Shown: in pieces, positions 31,709 through 42,724 of the stretch
Layout of the letters: every line of letters starts with the position of its first letter
How positions within the stretch are numbered: the first letter of the stretch is position 1
NCBI RefSeq assembly: GCF_927312905.1
Contig: NZ_CAKMHQ010000023.1
Location: 1 to 46,964, forward strand
DNA length: 46,964 nt
Reading direction: 5' to 3'
From: Candidatus Nitrotoga sp. 1052
Lineage (GTDB): Bacteria > Pseudomonadota > Gammaproteobacteria > Burkholderiales > Gallionellaceae
The notes under the pieces: generated by a model
The model's input: the letters and a program-made list of their open reading frames with translations, nothing else
The model's database searches: none
Told to the model about the DNA's origin: nothing
Translations under genes and position numbers: made by a program

Positions 31709-31786
31709 TGGGGGCTTGTAAAGCACATGCCAAACTATCCTCACATGTATATTTTGGAAGAGATGAAGACGGTTTTGGATGCCTAA
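31709..31786 (+). other. Short open tail of an unidentified upstream gene
   Basis: After the pyrE stub, a frame reads VKHMPNYPHMYILEEMKTVL, DA and stop, overlapping the ATG of the next gene at 31779 by eight bases. The overlap is what is expected of a coupled operon partner, so this may be the last piece of a lost gene. I do not recognise the sequence. Confidence 0.3.
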
Positions 31787-32966
31787 TATTAAAGTGCAAA
31801 AAATGAAAGTGGCTATAATTCATGATTGGCTAACAGTCTATGCGGGAGCCGAGCGTGTTCTGGAACAAATATTATTATGCTATCCAAATGCTGATTTATA
31901 TGGCGTGGTAGATTTTATCCCACCGGGGGAACGAGGTTTTCTGCTGGGAAAAACGGCAACAACTTCGTTTGTGCAAAACTTGCCCTTCGCCAGAACTAAA
32001 TACAGACAGTATTTATCCTTAATGCCTTTGGCTGTCGAGCAGTTCGACCTGTCCGGGTATGACTTGGTAATTTCCTGCAGCCATGCTGTCGCAAAAGGCG
32101 TTATTACAGGGCCGGATCAGCTTCATATCAGTTATGTTAGTTCGCCTATGCGTTATGCGTGGGATTTGCAGCATCAATATTTGAGAGATTCGGGTTTGGA
32201 CAAGGGCGTAAAGGGATGGGTCGCCAAATGGCTATTGCACAAAATGCGAATATGGGACGCGAGAACGGCAAATGGTGTTGATTGCTTTATAGCAAACTCA
32301 CAATTTATCAGACGGCGAATTTGGAAAACCTATCGCCGCGATGCTGCGGTAATTTATCCGCCAGTAGAAATTTCGAGATTTACCTTACGCGAAAACAAGG
32401 AAGATTTTTATCTGGCAGCTTCTCGCCTGGTGACTTACAAAAAAATTGATTTGATCGCGGAAGCTTTTACGGCCATGCCGGAACGAAGATTGGTAATCAT
32501 TGGCGACGGACCGGAAATGCAGAAAGTGAGAGCGAAGGCAGGACCAAATGTAACGGTGCTGGGATATCAGCCTGATGATGTTATGTGCAATTACATGCAG
32601 CGCGCCAAAGCGTTTGTATTTGCCGCAGAGGAGGATTTCGGCATTACACCATTAGAAGCACAGGCTTGTGGTACGCCAGTAATTGCGTATGGCAAGGGCG
32701 GTGTGCTGGAAACAATTCGCGGCCTGGATGATGAACAATCGACCGGGGTGTTTTTTGCGGAGCAATCCATTCAAGCCATTAAAGCAGCAGTGATTTCTTT
32801 TGAACAGGAAGCCGCTCGTATTTTGCCAGTGTCCTGTCGTAATAATGCCTGCCGTTTTGCGCCCGAGAGATTTCGTGCAGAGTTTATGGCGTGCGTAGAA
32901 GATGAGTGGCATCGATTCCAGCAGTCACTGACGACTGCCGCGCCGGACAAGATGTGGTTGCCATGA
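31779..32966 (+). CDS. Glycosyltransferase family 4 (WbaZ/mannosyltransferase-like)
   Basis: A 395-aa GT-B transferase of the WbaZ-like group: VAIIHDWLTVYAGAERVLEQ, ISYVSSPMRYAWDL, ANSQFIRRRIWKTY, YPPVEISRFT, and the donor-site motif DFGITPLEAQACGTPVIAYG. Family members usually start at MKVAIIHDW, which is the ATG at 31803; the ATG at 31779 overlaps a preceding short frame and could be used by coupling. Its last bases overlap the wcaJ-type gene by four, so both act in the same exopolysaccharide pathway. It has the same domain plan as the gene at 2539. Confidence 0.88.
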   Translation: MPNIKVQKMKVAIIHDWLTVYAGAERVLEQILLCYPNADLYGVVDFIPPGERGFLLGKTATTSFVQNLPFARTKYRQYLSLMPLAVEQFDLSGYDLVISCSHAVAKGVITGPDQLHISYVSSPMRYAWDLQHQYLRDSGLDKGVKGWVAKWLLHKMRIWDARTANGVDCFIANSQFIRRRIWKTYRRDAAVIYPPVEISRFTLRENKEDFYLAASRLVTYKKIDLIAEAFTAMPERRLVIIGDGPEMQKVRAKAGPNVTVLGYQPDDVMCNYMQRAKAFVFAAEEDFGITPLEAQACGTPVIAYGKGGVLETIRGLDDEQSTGVFFAEQSIQAIKAAVISFEQEAARILPVSCRNNACRFAPERFRAEFMACVEDEWHRFQQSLTTAAPDKMWLP

Positions 32967-34372
32967 ACTCGCGCAGCCTGCTCAAGGAAAACGCTGGCAT
33001 ACTTGAATTAGCCCAGCGTTTCCTGGACCCTTTTGTGGTGGTAGCCACCGGAATGATGCTTTACGCGATCAGGTTCGAGACCTGGGATTTTCCGAGGAAT
33101 TACGTTTTTGTGCTAATCGGTGTGTTTCTGTTTTGCCTCGCAGTGTTTCCATTTTTCGATATATATCGCCCCCGTCGGGGGGCCAGTCTGTGGGCTGAAA
33201 TACAGGTATTGGCGAGTGCCTGGACGGTAGTTTGCGCTGGATTAATCATCGTGCTATTTGCCACCAAGTCCAGCACAGATTTTTCCCGTATATGGATTGG
33301 CCAGTGGGCAGTGGCAGGGTTCGTCTCTTTGATCGCCTTCAGGGTGGTGTTGCGACTCGGACTGCGTTTTTTCCGTCGCCGCGGTTTCAATCTCCGTTTT
33401 ATCGTTATCGCCGGCGCAGGAAAGCTTGGGCAAGATGTGGCGCACCGCCTCGCCGCTTCACCGTGGACGGGCTTGAAAGTAGTAGGCTTTTATGATGACG
33501 ATCCGCGGATGCAGAGGCAGGTGTTTGAAGACATTCCGGTTCGTGGTGGCCTGCATCGTCTTCCCCAAGAAGTAGCGGAGCTTGGTATTGATCAAGTATG
33601 GATTACCCTGCCGTTGCAACACGATAAGCAAGTCAAATCACTGGTGGCGCATTTGAGTCATTTGCCGGTGCAGGTCACCTTCATTCCAGACATTTACGGG
33701 GTTCATTTGCTCAACCATTCCATTGGCGAGGTGGCCGGTTTTCCGGTCATCCATCTGATGGAATCACCTTTGTCTGGAGTACAAGGCATCGTTAAAGCCG
33801 TCGAGGACAAAATTCTGGCGGTATTAATTCTGTTGGTGGCTAGTCCCCTCATGTTGCTTATCATAATCGGGGTTAAACTCAGTTCTCCGGGGCCCATTTT
33901 CTTCAGGCAGCTACGTGGTGGGTTGCACGGGGAACGCATCTGGGTTTGGAAATTTCGCACAATGAAGCATCATGTCGAGCCGTCTGAAAAAGTGCCTCAA
34001 GCGATGCCCGGCGATCACCGCATTACAGCCTTTGGCGCTTTTCTGCGACGCACAAGCCTGGATGAATTACCTCAGTTTCTTAATGTGTTAAAGGGTGATA
34101 TGTCGATTGTGGGACCGCGCCCGCACGCGGTGGCGCATGACGAATTTTACCAGCAGCAAATCGATGCCTATATGCTGCGACATCACGTCAAGCCGGGTAT
34201 TACGGGTTGGGCGCAGGTTAACGGCTGGCGAGGCGAAACGGGAGAGATCGAAAAAATGGAAATGCGAGTAAAATACGATCTGTATTACATTAACAACTGG
34301 TCTTTATGGTTCGATCTGCGAATTATTTTTATGACGGTTTTTATGATGATCACAGGCAGAAATGCGCATTAA
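32963..34372 (+). CDS. wcaJ: Undecaprenyl-phosphate glucose phosphotransferase, WcaJ type
   Basis: Starts repeat-unit synthesis by moving a hexose-1-phosphate (glucose in WcaJ) to undecaprenyl phosphate. The 469-aa protein has four to five N-terminal helices, a Rossmann-like CoA-binding domain with FIVIAGAGKLGQDVAHRL, a membrane dip helix, and the C-terminal bacterial sugar transferase domain: SSPGPIFFRQLRGG, VWKFRTMK, RRTSLDELPQFLNVLKGDMS, VGPRPHA and HVKPGITGWAQVNGWRGET. The ATG at 32963 overlaps the GT4 stop (ATGA). The open frame begins further upstream in that gene. Gene symbol by family resemblance; the sugar is not proven. Confidence 0.9.
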   Translation: MNSRSLLKENAGILELAQRFLDPFVVVATGMMLYAIRFETWDFPRNYVFVLIGVFLFCLAVFPFFDIYRPRRGASLWAEIQVLASAWTVVCAGLIIVLFATKSSTDFSRIWIGQWAVAGFVSLIAFRVVLRLGLRFFRRRGFNLRFIVIAGAGKLGQDVAHRLAASPWTGLKVVGFYDDDPRMQRQVFEDIPVRGGLHRLPQEVAELGIDQVWITLPLQHDKQVKSLVAHLSHLPVQVTFIPDIYGVHLLNHSIGEVAGFPVIHLMESPLSGVQGIVKAVEDKILAVLILLVASPLMLLIIIGVKLSSPGPIFFRQLRGGLHGERIWVWKFRTMKHHVEPSEKVPQAMPGDHRITAFGAFLRRTSLDELPQFLNVLKGDMSIVGPRPHAVAHDEFYQQQIDAYMLRHHVKPGITGWAQVNGWRGETGEIEKMEMRVKYDLYYINNWSLWFDLRIIFMTVFMMITGRNAH

Positions 34373-34434
34373 GTATTAAGTTTCACATGTATTTTAAACC
34401 AGCTATGTCATGTTTTCATTGAAGATATTATGGT

Positions 34435-35622
34435 ATGCCCATCCAACTTGACCCCCACTCTGTACCCTCTCAAAAGATCCTGCGTCAGGAGTGGCTAGTT
34501 GCACCTCTGCTATTTTTTGCGAGCGCATTGATTCTGTCGCTTGTCTACCTTCAACATAGCTGGCCAGGAAAATGGATGAGCGGCGCCAAGCCTTTAAGCT
34601 GGAACGGCGCGACACTAACCCTGAACAAGGGCCAGGGTTATAGCGACCAGGGCAAACTGGTAATCAAGGGGCTGACGGATCAGGGCATTGCTGTTGCTTC
34701 ACTATCCCCGCCAGTTTTTCAGGCAGAGGATTACCCTACCATTGTCTGGTCTGTTTCAGGCGCCACACCAAGCGTTGAAATGGAGTTTTTGTGGCGCACG
34801 GCGGAGAATCGTGTTTTTGTGCGTCCGCTTGTTTGGGCGGCTAATAGTCTGGAACCATTGGAAGCAGCGGCAGACGAAAATTGGCGCGGGCAAATTATAG
34901 ACTTGGCTATCGTTGTTAAGGGAACACTGGCTGCGCCGATTTTGGTAAATGGTGTTTCACTTGAGTCTGCGTCTTTGCCAGGAGCGCTACCAAATATGGT
35001 GAAAAAATGGTTTGCGCTTGACCGATGGCAGGGAACTTCGATCAACTTTGTAGACGGAGATGCCACCGACAAAAACGTCCCTCCTGTTTTAGCCATCGCC
35101 GCGATTATATTGCTGGCACTGGCCTTGAATTTAATCTTGGCCATAGCAAAAATCATGCCCCTAAATGTTGCCATGGTGTGGGGCATGGTATTTCTCGGCT
35201 GGTTCACACTGGATATCCGTTGGCAGGCAAACTTGTTTCAGCAACTGGAGCTGACGCACCAGCAATTTGCCGGTAAAACCTGGGAAGACAAACATCTTGC
35301 TGCCGAAGACGGCGCCTTGTTCGACTTCATGAGGAAAGTGAAAGCAAAGTTGCCTCCTGCTAATGGCCGCATCCTTTATTTTTCCGATGACGCCTACTCG
35401 CGGGGAAAGGGCGCTTACCATTTATATCCTCATAACGTGCTAGCTCTTAATGACCTGCCTCCGGCATCGCAGATCAAAACCGGGGACTATATTGCCCTGT
35501 TCGCAAAAAAGGGCGTGAAATATGACCGTCCACATCAATCATTAATGTGGGGTGAAGGACAATCTCTAAAAGCCGACTTGCTGTTCTTGGCTGAGGGCAA
35601 TGCTTTGTTCAAGGTGCGTTAA
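34435..35622 (+). CDS. Membrane protein of unknown function in exopolysaccharide cluster
   Basis: A 395-aa protein I do not recognise. It has a helix at about 21-40, a beta-rich periplasmic domain (45-215), two adjoining helices (about 218-262) and a C-terminal soluble region (265-395) containing RILYFSDDAYSRGKGAYHLY and NVLALNDLP. The end of the last region resembles the tails of GT-C proteins that bind or check a product. It follows wcaJ after 62 bases and abuts the next membrane gene without a gap (TAA-ATG), so the two are likely to work as a pair. Confidence 0.7.
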   Translation: MPIQLDPHSVPSQKILRQEWLVAPLLFFASALILSLVYLQHSWPGKWMSGAKPLSWNGATLTLNKGQGYSDQGKLVIKGLTDQGIAVASLSPPVFQAEDYPTIVWSVSGATPSVEMEFLWRTAENRVFVRPLVWAANSLEPLEAAADENWRGQIIDLAIVVKGTLAAPILVNGVSLESASLPGALPNMVKKWFALDRWQGTSINFVDGDATDKNVPPVLAIAAIILLALALNLILAIAKIMPLNVAMVWGMVFLGWFTLDIRWQANLFQQLELTHQQFAGKTWEDKHLAAEDGALFDFMRKVKAKLPPANGRILYFSDDAYSRGKGAYHLYPHNVLALNDLPPASQIKTGDYIALFAKKGVKYDRPHQSLMWGEGQSLKADLLFLAEGNALFKVR

Positions 35623-37002
35623 ATGGAATTATTTACGTTAGTGGCTGGCTTGTGTTTGCCTTGGCTATTGGGGGTAGTGTGGTTGCGTACACCTTGGCTC
35701 AGGGCCACCGGTATCACATGGCCGACGCTCTTGGGGTATGGCTATCTGGGCGGAATATTATTAACCACGCTTGTGATGCGTTTGCTGGATGCGCTGGAAA
35801 TCCGCCTTGGGTTCTCCAGTATTGGTCTTGCACTTTTATTATTGACAGTGGCCGGTGCCTGGCTTGGTCGTAAGGAACCTTGGCGAATCAGGCGGCCCGG
35901 AGCAGATTGGCACAGCTTGGCCGGGTGGCGAAAAATCGTTTATGCCGTCGTGTTGGCCGCTATTGTGATACGGCTGGCAGGGCTAGGGCTGGAGATTGTG
36001 TGGCGTCCGCTGTTTCCTTGGGATGCCTGGTCGCAGTGGGCGACCAAGGCTCGAGTTTGGTATGAACTTGGGCACTTGGCTGCATTCGTGCCCGCTGACG
36101 TTTGGCTTGGCGGCGAATTAGCAGGCGCTTACACTGATGCAGCCCCCCACTACCCTCCTGCCATACCGCTAATACAAGTATGGATGAGCTACAGCCTGGG
36201 CAGATGGGACGATTCTCTGATGAACTTGCCTTGGCTACTATGCGCGGTCGCCCTGGGCTTGGCATTTTATGGTCAGGCCAGGCAATGGCAGGTATCACCA
36301 TTGTTTGCTCTGATGTTTACCTATTTCCTGCTTTCACTTCCTATTCTGGATGTTCATGTGGCTTTGGCAGGATATGCGGATTTATATATGGGAGCGTTTT
36401 ACGGCTTAGCAGCAATGGCTTTTTTTCACTGGACCAGGAAGCGCGATTTCTGGCAGGGGGCCATGGCATTGCTGTTTGGGTTAGGGTGCATCTTGATCAA
36501 GCAACCTGGCATTGCATGGGCGTTGACTTTTCTTCCCGCGTTGTTGATTGTGTTCATGCCGCGTGCTGGGCTAGTGGGGACGTCCGTGCTGGCAGTAGCA
36601 GGCGTGGCAACTTTGTTTGTTCTTGAAGAAAAAGATTTTCATTTGTTTGGCTATCACGTGCATCTGCGCTTCGCGGCGGAGTGGCAGCCATTTTGGCAAA
36701 ACATGATGGTGATGGACAACTGGCACCTACTCTGGTATCTGGTAGCGGCGGCGCTTGTTTTGTCGTTTCCGCGGCTTCTTGCCCCCTCTTTTAGAAGTAT
36801 GACTGTTCTGCTGCTCAGCGCTGTTTCGTTTCTCGCGGTAGTTTTCTTTTTTACCCATGTTCAAGCATGGGTGGAAGACTATACTACGATCAATCGCGCT
36901 TTATTGCACATTGTGCCCATGCTTTTGTTTTATGTGATGGTGCTATTCAGGGAAGCTGTCAGTTTCCCGATGGTCATGGCTACCCGCCGAAAGTTGACGT
37001 GA
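35623..37002 (+). CDS. Polytopic membrane protein, GT-C-like
   Basis: A 459-aa protein with about 12 hydrophobic helices. The second large loop contains RPLFPWDAWSQWATKARVWY and AAPHYPPAIPLIQVWM, with the acid/aromatic pattern of GT-C glycosyltransferases (compare DUF2723/ArnT-like loops). It has no soluble C-terminal domain; the preceding 395-aa protein may supply it. Start ATG directly follows the stop of that gene. Could be a periplasmic transferase or a polymerase; the sequence does not decide. Confidence 0.65.
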   Translation: MELFTLVAGLCLPWLLGVVWLRTPWLRATGITWPTLLGYGYLGGILLTTLVMRLLDALEIRLGFSSIGLALLLLTVAGAWLGRKEPWRIRRPGADWHSLAGWRKIVYAVVLAAIVIRLAGLGLEIVWRPLFPWDAWSQWATKARVWYELGHLAAFVPADVWLGGELAGAYTDAAPHYPPAIPLIQVWMSYSLGRWDDSLMNLPWLLCAVALGLAFYGQARQWQVSPLFALMFTYFLLSLPILDVHVALAGYADLYMGAFYGLAAMAFFHWTRKRDFWQGAMALLFGLGCILIKQPGIAWALTFLPALLIVFMPRAGLVGTSVLAVAGVATLFVLEEKDFHLFGYHVHLRFAAEWQPFWQNMMVMDNWHLLWYLVAAALVLSFPRLLAPSFRSMTVLLLSAVSFLAVVFFFTHVQAWVEDYTTINRALLHIVPMLLFYVMVLFREAVSFPMVMATRRKLT

Positions 37003-37195
37003 TTGGCATGACGAAAAATGGGTTGTGGCTGTAAAATTTAAAGGTCACGGTCGAGAAAGAGAAATATTGACTTGCTGCTGGTGTATTGCGAACACTGCGT
37101 CATCGCTATTGGTTTTTGTCAGAACAAACCGCAGGAACATAAGGACGAATTTGCGACAGTGTAATTCGCCTCGCTACGCAATGCGCTCAACCCTC
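37003..37195. other. Intergenic stretch between convergent genes
   Basis: The plus-strand exopolysaccharide genes and the minus-strand BtuF-like gene end towards each other here. Short open frames cross it, among them one reading DLLLVYCEHCVIAIGF up to a stop near 37160, but none resembles a known protein or has a good start. No strong terminator hairpin was found. Confidence 0.35.
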
Positions 37196-38107
37196 TTAAT
37201 GCCGAGCTGACTCTATCTGTTCGCATATCCGTTTTGCACCAAGCAGAATGCGCGGCGTGGAGCGGCTGATCAGGTCGGGGTGAATGAAAGCCATGCGACC
37301 TTGTCGGACAGCAATCAACGGCAACCCGCGCCATATTCTTTTCGTCTCTTCTTCCTGTTCATGCGTGGCGGCGACAGCCAGCATCACCTGCGGATTTTCT
37401 TTTACCAGTGCCTCGTTCGAAATGGCAGGAGTCAACAAGGGCACAGCGGCAAATACGTTCTGTGCACCGCACAATCTCAGCACGTCACTGATGATATGTG
37501 CATCGTTCACCGTAAGCAGCGGCGCTGCGGCAATTTGAAAATAGGCGCGCACCTTAGTGCGCCCAGCATATTGCCGGCGCAAGGTATCAAGCTGCTGCAC
37601 GAAGGCGTGCGCAGCAGCTTCGGCTACAGCCTCAATGCCGGCGACGCGTCCCAGCAAGCGCAAGGCCTTGGGAATATCATCAAGACGGCGTGGTTCCAGT
37701 ACCAGCACTTTCAACTTCAGCTTTTCAAATGTGGCGCGGTCACGCGATGACAGGCCGCTGCCCCATGCAAGCACCAGATCGGGTTTTAACGCAACCAAAC
37801 GTTCCCAGTCGAGTCGAAATGCATCGCCTACTTGCGGCAGTTGTTTGGCTTGCTGTGGATAGTCACTGTATGCCGTAACAGCCACCATATGACTGCCCAT
37901 GCCTGCGGCATAAGCCAGTTCGGTAAGGTTGGGGGCTAAAGAGATAATGCGCTGCGGCGGTGTGGCAAATACTACTTGCGTGCCACTAGCATCGGTGACA
38001 GTAAATGGCGTCGTGGCCTGCGAAGTTGCGCAAAACAGCAGCAGGCAGAAAAAAATGGCACGCTTTACAATAATAAAATTACTTTTACCCTCGCTTCTCA
38101 CACTCAT
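37196..38107 (-). CDS. Periplasmic cobalamin/metal-chelate binding protein, BtuF-like
   Basis: Substrate-binding protein of an ABC importer. It has an N-terminal signal (RAIFFCLLLFCATSQA) followed by the class III binding-protein start: FTVTDASGTQVVFATPPQRI and ISLAPNLTELAYAAG. Then YPQQAKQLPQVGDAF and LKPDLVLAW, all typical of BtuF/vitamin B12-binding proteins. Start uncertain: ATG at 38107 is chosen; a GTG at 38173 would overlap the DAHP synthase stop by four bases but would place 22 more residues before the signal. No btuC or btuD is present next to it in the window. Confidence 0.82.
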   Translation of the reverse strand: MSVRSEGKSNFIIVKRAIFFCLLLFCATSQATTPFTVTDASGTQVVFATPPQRIISLAPNLTELAYAAGMGSHMVAVTAYSDYPQQAKQLPQVGDAFRLDWERLVALKPDLVLAWGSGLSSRDRATFEKLKLKVLVLEPRRLDDIPKALRLLGRVAGIEAVAEAAAHAFVQQLDTLRRQYAGRTKVRAYFQIAAAPLLTVNDAHIISDVLRLCGAQNVFAAVPLLTPAISNEALVKENPQVMLAVAATHEQEEETKRIWRGLPLIAVRQGRMAFIHPDLISRSTPRILLGAKRICEQIESARH

Positions 38108-38169
38108 CTCCGGCAAGCGGGAAGAATAAAGCGAAGGGAACGAAACAGGCTGAAGTGCAAGGCATCCAT

Positions 38170-39285
38170 TCACTGCGCAAAACGTTGCGCCAATGCCACA
38201 CGCTTCAGATACGCATCGCGCGCAATTTGTACATCCTCAAGGAAGTGCGGCAATTCTTTCAGCAATAATGCCTGTGGCCCATCCACCAGAGCCTTTAAGG
38301 GAACTGGATGAAAATCCACCAGCACCATGTTGGCGCCGGCCATCACCCCCTGCGCGGTGATATGCATCAAATCGAGAATGCCATCTGGCGCGGCACTGCG
38401 CGTGCCAACGGAATGCGATGGGTCAATGCATACTGGCATCCGGGTCAGACGCTTGACCACCGGCACATGCGCAAAGTCCACCAAGTTGCGGTGCGGATCG
38501 CCCATGTTGGTCTTCATACCACGCAAGCCAAACACCACATTGCGATTGCCTTCAGATGCCAGATATTCGGCGGCGTTGAGTGATTCATCCAGCGTGATGC
38601 CAAAGCCGCGTTTAAGCAGCACCGGGAATTCCTGCTGGCGCCCAACGATTTTCAGCAGCTCGAAATTCTGTGTATTACGTGTACCAATCTGTAACATCAC
38701 GCCAGTGGGGTTGCCGGTCTGCTGCAATGCTGCGCGGATTTCGTTGAGATGCGACTCATGCGTAATTTCCATCGCAATCACCTTTATGCCGTATTTCCCC
38801 GCCAAGTCGAAAACAAACGGCAAACAATTCTTGCCATGCCCCTGGAAAGCATAGGGGCTGGTGCGCGGCTTGTACGCGCCCATACGCGTGCAAACCTGGC
38901 CATTATCGCGCAATGCTTTTAACATGATTTCAACATGTTCGGCGTTGTCCACCGCACAAAGTCCGGCAAACACGTTGAGCGTGTCCTGGCCAAAGCGCAC
39001 GCCGTTATAGTCGAAATGCGTTGGACGCGGGTCATCTTTATGCTGCCCAAGGATACGATATTCCTCCGACACGCGCACCACACGCTCGACACAGGGCAAG
39101 CTTTGCATGTCCTTGATGTCTAGCGGCTTAGTGTTGCCGATGAGGTAAATCTCAGTTAATACCTGCTCAGTACCGCGCTCAACATGCACGCGTATCTGAA
39201 CACCCATCAACCCGGTGAGATACGCAATCAGCTGCTGATAGTCTCCGCTCTGCTGGTTGGTATTGGAAGCAAGAATCAATATCAT
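38170..39285 (-). CDS. 3-deoxy-7-phosphoheptulonate synthase (type I-beta-like)
   Basis: First enzyme of the shikimate pathway, condensing PEP and erythrose 4-phosphate. The 371-aa protein has an N-terminal ferredoxin-like domain (about 1-75; MILILASNTNQQSGDYQQLI) as in type I-beta enzymes, and a TIM-barrel with MGAYKPRTSPYAFQG, LQIGTRNTQNFELLK, VLLKRGFGITLDE, and the metal site VCIDPSHSVGTRS. Active-site cysteine of some family members is replaced in AGLCAVDN-type context here but PEP-binding K and R are present. Start ATG has AGGAG upstream. Neighbouring BtuF-like gene may be coupled. Confidence 0.88.
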   Translation of the reverse strand: MILILASNTNQQSGDYQQLIAYLTGLMGVQIRVHVERGTEQVLTEIYLIGNTKPLDIKDMQSLPCVERVVRVSEEYRILGQHKDDPRPTHFDYNGVRFGQDTLNVFAGLCAVDNAEHVEIMLKALRDNGQVCTRMGAYKPRTSPYAFQGHGKNCLPFVFDLAGKYGIKVIAMEITHESHLNEIRAALQQTGNPTGVMLQIGTRNTQNFELLKIVGRQQEFPVLLKRGFGITLDESLNAAEYLASEGNRNVVFGLRGMKTNMGDPHRNLVDFAHVPVVKRLTRMPVCIDPSHSVGTRSAAPDGILDLMHITAQGVMAGANMVLVDFHPVPLKALVDGPQALLLKELPHFLEDVQIARDAYLKRVALAQRFAQ

Positions 39286-39409
39286 GGTGAAGCTCCTGTT
39301 ATTTGCATACCAATCATTTTCGAGAAAGAATGACCCATTGCTGCGACCACTGTGTCACCGGATCTCGCACAAAGCCGCTCTTGCCGATTTGGCGGCCATG
39401 CTTTCTTCT

Positions 39410-41046
<1,637 letters not shown>

Positions 41047-41062
41047 TCAATGATGATTAATA

Positions 41063-41521
41063 CTAATGGTTATGATGCTCGTGCTCATTTCTGCTTGCGG
41101 TGAGTGGTTTAACTTCGGCATTCACATTAATCTTCTCCTTGTGCTTATCGGCGAACTCAACGGTAATGGTAAGTGGCACACTGTCACCCGCTTTAAGCGG
41201 ATTCTTGAGGTTAAGCAACATCACATGATTACCGCTCACTCCCAGCTTAACCATCTTGCCTGCAGGTAACGGCAGAAATTCAATGGCACGCATTTTCATA
41301 ACCCCGTTATCATGCGTCATGCTGTGAATTTCGACTGCACCCGCAACCGGGCTGACAATCGCCATCAGCCGTGCTTCTTTCTTGCTGGTAATGGAAAACC
41401 GTATTGCGGCGCTTTCTTGTCCCGGTGCCGTGGCGCGCGCCGATGCGTCGCTTACTACCACATTTTCTGCCCATGCTTGTGCCGCACAAAACAACATGAC
41501 GATTGCAATTGCGTAACGCAT
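41063..41521 (-). CDS. PCu(A)C periplasmic copper chaperone
   Basis: A 152-aa exported protein (signal peptide about 1-18, cleavage after AQAWA). The copper site follows the H-M-X10-M-X21-H-X-M scheme: EIHSMTHDNGVMKM, then GVSGNHVMLLNL. The C-terminus is histidine-rich (NEHEHHNH). It would deliver copper(I) to cytochrome oxidase or protect the periplasm. It starts the short leftward block with argB after a 130-base gap. Confidence 0.92.
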   Translation of the reverse strand: MRYAIAIVMLFCAAQAWAENVVVSDASARATAPGQESAAIRFSITSKKEARLMAIVSPVAGAVEIHSMTHDNGVMKMRAIEFLPLPAGKMVKLGVSGNHVMLLNLKNPLKAGDSVPLTITVEFADKHKEKINVNAEVKPLTASRNEHEHHNH

Positions 41522-41732
41522 TTGAGTCTCCTTAATTTAAAAGATGTACAGTAAGATACAGGAATTGCGCGAAAATAGGCAAGCATGCCCTCTACAATAG
41601 AATCCAGAAAACCGAACATCTACATGAATTTAGCGAAATATAAGCTTTTTCCGACAGCAATTTGGCTAAAATGTTAGCCGTAAGCATTTCGCACTTTACA
41701 ATAACGAACAGAATAAACTCGAGGAATAAAAC
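41522..41732. other. Divergent intergenic region with a dispersed-repeat copy
   Basis: Region between the divergent copper chaperone and HDOD genes; promoters for both should be here. At 41581-41603 it carries AAGCATGCCCTCTACAATAG, which resembles the left arm of the hairpin at 45838-45889 and so may belong to the same dispersed repeat. GAGGAATAAAAC just before 41733 is the HDOD ribosome site. Confidence 0.5.
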
Positions 41733-42617
41733 ATGTCGACCAACAGCACACATATAGCTCCCAGCAACCAAAATATTGATCTTAGACAGGCTGTCAAACA
41801 TATTGATGCGCTGCCCGCCATGCCGGTCATTGCGCAAAAGCTGCTGGCACTACAGATAAATTCCGACGAAGACGAACGGGTAATGTTAATGCTGATCGAG
41901 CAAGACCCGCAAATCTCAGCAAAAATTATCGGGCTATCCAATTCAGCAATGCTTGGCTCCGCACGAAAAACAACATCAGTAAAAGAGGCTGCGATATTGC
42001 TGGGCATAAACCGTGTCAAATCGATTGCGACTAGCATCGCGATCATGTCCTTGTCGACCAAAGTAGCCACGGGTAAGTTTAAGACACAGGATCTTTGGTT
42101 ACATAGCTTTGGCATCGCGTTTGCCATGCTTGCCATCGCTCGTGCCATGCCCGCAAAGATCCGTCCTAAGGATGACCAAGTTTTTTTAGCCGGCATACTG
42201 CACGACATAGGCTATCTTGCGCTCGCTTTCCTGGATCCCAAACGGAGCGATGACCTGCATGTCCTGTTGTCAGCAGAATCTGATAGTCCTGTGCTGAGTA
42301 TCGAACGGGAAATGCTGGAAATATGCCACGACGAATTGGGGGCGGAACTAGCGCGCCACTGGAATTTGCCGGATGAAATTATAGCCGTGCTACGCTACCA
42401 CCATACACCGGATGAAGTCGAGGCGGCAGCGGGACAACCAATAGTGCACATGATTAGCTTGGCAGAAAAATTGCTGGCTTCCTTTGGCATTCATGAACAC
42501 GTCGATGCCAACATCAGCGACAAGGATTGGGAAGTTTTGGGCATAGATCCGAGCAAGGCTGAGGAAATTGGCGTACAAGTAGCTGAACAAGCGGAGCAAG
42601 CTTCAGCAATATATTGA
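41733..42617 (+). CDS. HDOD-domain signalling protein
   Basis: A 294-aa protein whose centre is an HDOD domain: ALPAMPVIAQKLLAL, EQDPQISAKIIGLSNSAML, SVKEAAILLGINRVKSIATS, and GILHDIGYLALAF with HHTPDEVEAAAGQ, the degenerate HD motifs. HDOD proteins act in two-component and c-di-GMP linked regulation of motility and surface structures. No other domain is attached. Clear ribosome site (GAGGA). Its target here cannot be told. Confidence 0.88.
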   Translation: MSTNSTHIAPSNQNIDLRQAVKHIDALPAMPVIAQKLLALQINSDEDERVMLMLIEQDPQISAKIIGLSNSAMLGSARKTTSVKEAAILLGINRVKSIATSIAIMSLSTKVATGKFKTQDLWLHSFGIAFAMLAIARAMPAKIRPKDDQVFLAGILHDIGYLALAFLDPKRSDDLHVLLSAESDSPVLSIEREMLEICHDELGAELARHWNLPDEIIAVLRYHHTPDEVEAAAGQPIVHMISLAEKLLASFGIHEHVDANISDKDWEVLGIDPSKAEEIGVQVAEQAEQASAIY

Positions 42618-42724
42618 TTAAGATACGCGGTTTTCCGGCGCATTTAACCTAGGCAATCAAACTCACCCCATAGCCCAACCAATCCCACACGTCTATAATC
42701 ACGGTTTTGGTTACTGGTCTCAAT

